Shown here: one piece after another, positions 4,719 to 5,601 of the stretch
Position numbering within the stretch: the first letter of the stretch is position 1
Layout of the letters: each line of letters begins with the position of its first letter
NCBI GenBank assembly: GCA_947483025.1
Contig: CANKMK010000047.1
Coordinates: 1-5,601 of the forward strand
DNA: 5,601 nt
Source: Chloroflexota bacterium
Lineage (GTDB): Bacteria > Chloroflexota > Limnocylindria > Limnocylindrales > Limnocylindraceae
Reading direction: 5' to 3'
The notes under the pieces: generated by a model
Databases searched by the model: none
What the model was told of the DNA's origin: nothing
The model's input: the letters and a program-made list of their open reading frames with translations, nothing else
Made by a program: the position numbers and the translations under genes

Positions 4719-5096
4719 ATGGCTCGTATTGCAGGCGTCGATATTCCGCGCGAGAAGCGTGTTGAGATCGCCCTTACCTACATCTTCGGCGTAGGCCTAA
4801 CCACCAGCCAGAAGATCTTGGCGCAGACCTCCATCAATCCAGACACGCGCGTGCGCGATCTCACCGAAGACCAGGTCAACCGACTTCGTGAAGTCATCGA
4901 CAAGGGTCGCAAGGTCGAAGGCGACCTGCGCCGTGAGATTGCCATGAACATCAAGCGACTGATCGAGGTTGGCACCTACCGTGGCACCCGGCATCGCAAG
5001 AACCTCCCGTCGCGCGGACAGCGCACGAAGACGAATGCACGACAGCGCCGTGGCGCACGCAAGACCGTCGCCGGCAAGAAGATTGAGAAGAAGTAG
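4719..5096 (+). CDS. rpsM: 30S ribosomal protein S13
   Basis: S13 sits in the head of the small subunit and contacts the P-site tRNA and the B1 bridges to the large subunit. The 125 residues show the canonical start [20 protein letters not shown], the helix-two-turn-helix region [14 protein letters not shown] (21-34), [34 protein letters not shown] and the basic tail [10 protein letters not shown] to KKIEKK that reaches toward the P site. Within the usually near-invariant YRGxRHRRGLPVRGQRT stretch, this protein has T90, K94-N95 and S98 instead of the common Leu/Ile, Arg-Gly and Val. The ATG lies 3 bases after rpmJ with only AGGG (4708-4711) as a weak binding site, so coupling to rpmJ is likely (inference). 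Confidence 0.98.
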   Translation: MARIAGVDIPREKRVEIALTYIFGVGLTTSQKILAQTSINPDTRVRDLTEDQVNRLREVIDKGRKVEGDLRREIAMNIKRLIEVGTYRGTRHRKNLPSRGQRTKTNARQRRGARKTVAGKKIEKK

Positions 5097-5104
5097 GTAG
5101 AGAG

Positions 5105-5506
5105 ATGGCTGAAGAGAAGAAGAAGCGCGCACCGAAGGTTCGACGCCGCGAGAAGAAGAACGTGCCAGTAGGCCACGTGCACATCGCCGCGTCGTTCAAC
5201 AACACCCTCGTCTCGATCACCGACCTGACCGGTGCGGTGCTCTCGTGGGGTTCGGGCGGCGTCGCTGGCTTCAAGGGCTCGCGCAAGAGCACCCCGTACG
5301 CCGCATCGCTCGGAGCTGAGGCAGCCGCACGCAAGGCGATGGAGCACGGACTTCGTTCCGTCGCCGTCTTCGTGAAGGGACCGGGCGCTGGACGCGAGCA
5401 GGCAATCCGTGGCCTACAGACCGCGGGCCTCGACATCACTGCAATCACCGACGTGACGCCGCTGCCACACAATGGCTGCCGTCCTCCAAAGAAGCGCCGA
5501 GTCTAG
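5105..5506 (+). CDS. rpsK: 30S ribosomal protein S11
   Basis: S11 lies on the platform of the small subunit, near the E site and the mRNA exit. The 133 residues carry a Lys/Arg-rich N-terminal extension (5-19), then [45 protein letters not shown] and the invariant C-terminus [20 protein letters not shown]123-G124 corresponds to the Asn-Gly site that is converted to isoaspartate in E. coli S11. Length is close to the usual 127-133. The ATG follows the rpsM stop by 8 bases, with a purine-rich AGGTAGAGAG rather than a full Shine-Dalgarno match. It is followed by rpsD as in alpha operons. Confidence 0.98.
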   Translation: MAEEKKKRAPKVRRREKKNVPVGHVHIAASFNNTLVSITDLTGAVLSWGSGGVAGFKGSRKSTPYAASLGAEAAARKAMEHGLRSVAVFVKGPGAGREQAIRGLQTAGLDITAITDVTPLPHNGCRPPKKRRV

Positions 5507-5518
5507 GGGAGTAGAAGC

Positions 5519-5601
5519 ATGGGTCGAGATACCGGACCAGTCTGCCGCCAGTGCCGTCGAGAGGGCGCGAAGCTCTTCTTGAAGGGCGCGCGCTGCTATA
5601 C
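5519..5601 (+). CDS. rpsD: 30S ribosomal protein S4, N-terminal end (partial)
   Basis: Twenty-seven complete codons remain before the window ends. They begin [20 protein letters not shown] and go on through LKGARCY. This is the N-terminus of the zinc-containing S4 form (C9, C12 and C26 visible; the fourth ligand is expected a few residues past the window). S4 nucleates 16S rRNA assembly and represses ribosomal-protein operons in several bacteria. Position 4 is Asp where most S4 proteins have Tyr (RYTGP). The ATG at 5519 has GGGGAG (5506-5511) 7 bases upstream, which overlaps the last base of the rpsK stop. The order rpsM-rpsK-rpsD is typical of alpha operons. Confidence 0.95.
   Translation, partial: MGRDTGPVCRQCRREGAKLFLKGARCY

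Noticed and set aside
5318..5506. Hidden novel gene or cassette inside the cluster
   Set aside because: All sequence to 5601 is accounted for by intact S11 and the start of S4. No extra frame with its own start signals or domain is visible.

Overview
The window is a continuous piece of the bacterial spc/alpha ribosomal-protein gene cluster, entirely on the + strand. The genes are rplR (L18, last codons), rpsE (S5), rpmD (L30), rplO (L15), secY, adk, map, infA (IF-1), rpmJ (L36), rpsM (S13), rpsK (S11) and rpsD (S4, first codons). Every gene is intact except the two cut by the window edges. I see no mobile element, tRNA, rRNA, CRISPR array or frameshift. I do not see a new biological system. 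The unusual signals are RNA structure and lineage-specific protein tails.

Organism: GC is high (about 60% by eye) and starts are mixed ATG/GTG/TTG. Adenylate kinase has a four-cysteine zinc LID, and L36 and S4 carry zinc-binding cysteines. The order secY-adk-map-infA-rpmJ-rpsM-rpsK-rpsD fits a Gram-positive-related or Chloroflexota lineage. The L36 sequence (CDKC, then a [10 protein letters not shown] stretch) resembles Actinomycetota and Chloroflexota. I lean to an uncultured Chloroflexota- or actinobacteria-like organism, with low confidence and without a database search.

Layout: 1-1466 holds L18, S5, L30 and L15, packed with 4- and 8-base overlaps. A 57-base spacer with a small hairpin leads to secY, adk and map (1524-4224), joined by a GTGA overlap and then a 2-base gap. 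Bases 4225-4345 form the only sizeable gap, between map and infA. It holds a long imperfect stem-loop around the map stop codon, a possible extended -10 promoter and two adjacent hairpins directly upstream of infA. I infer that this is the break between the spc-like and alpha-like transcription units. From 4346 to the end run infA (TTG start), rpmJ, rpsM, rpsK and rpsD.

How they work together: seven ribosomal proteins (L18 and S4 only in part here: L18, L30, L15, L36 for the large subunit; S5, S13, S11, S4 for the small) are made together with IF-1. SecY is the membrane channel that receives ribosomal products, Map removes their initiator methionine, and Adk balances adenine nucleotides. This is growth-rate-linked housekeeping. 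The less ordinary points are the Lys/Ala-rich tails on adjacent L30 and L15, the structured map-infA gap, the TTG start of infA and the contrasting codon use of map.
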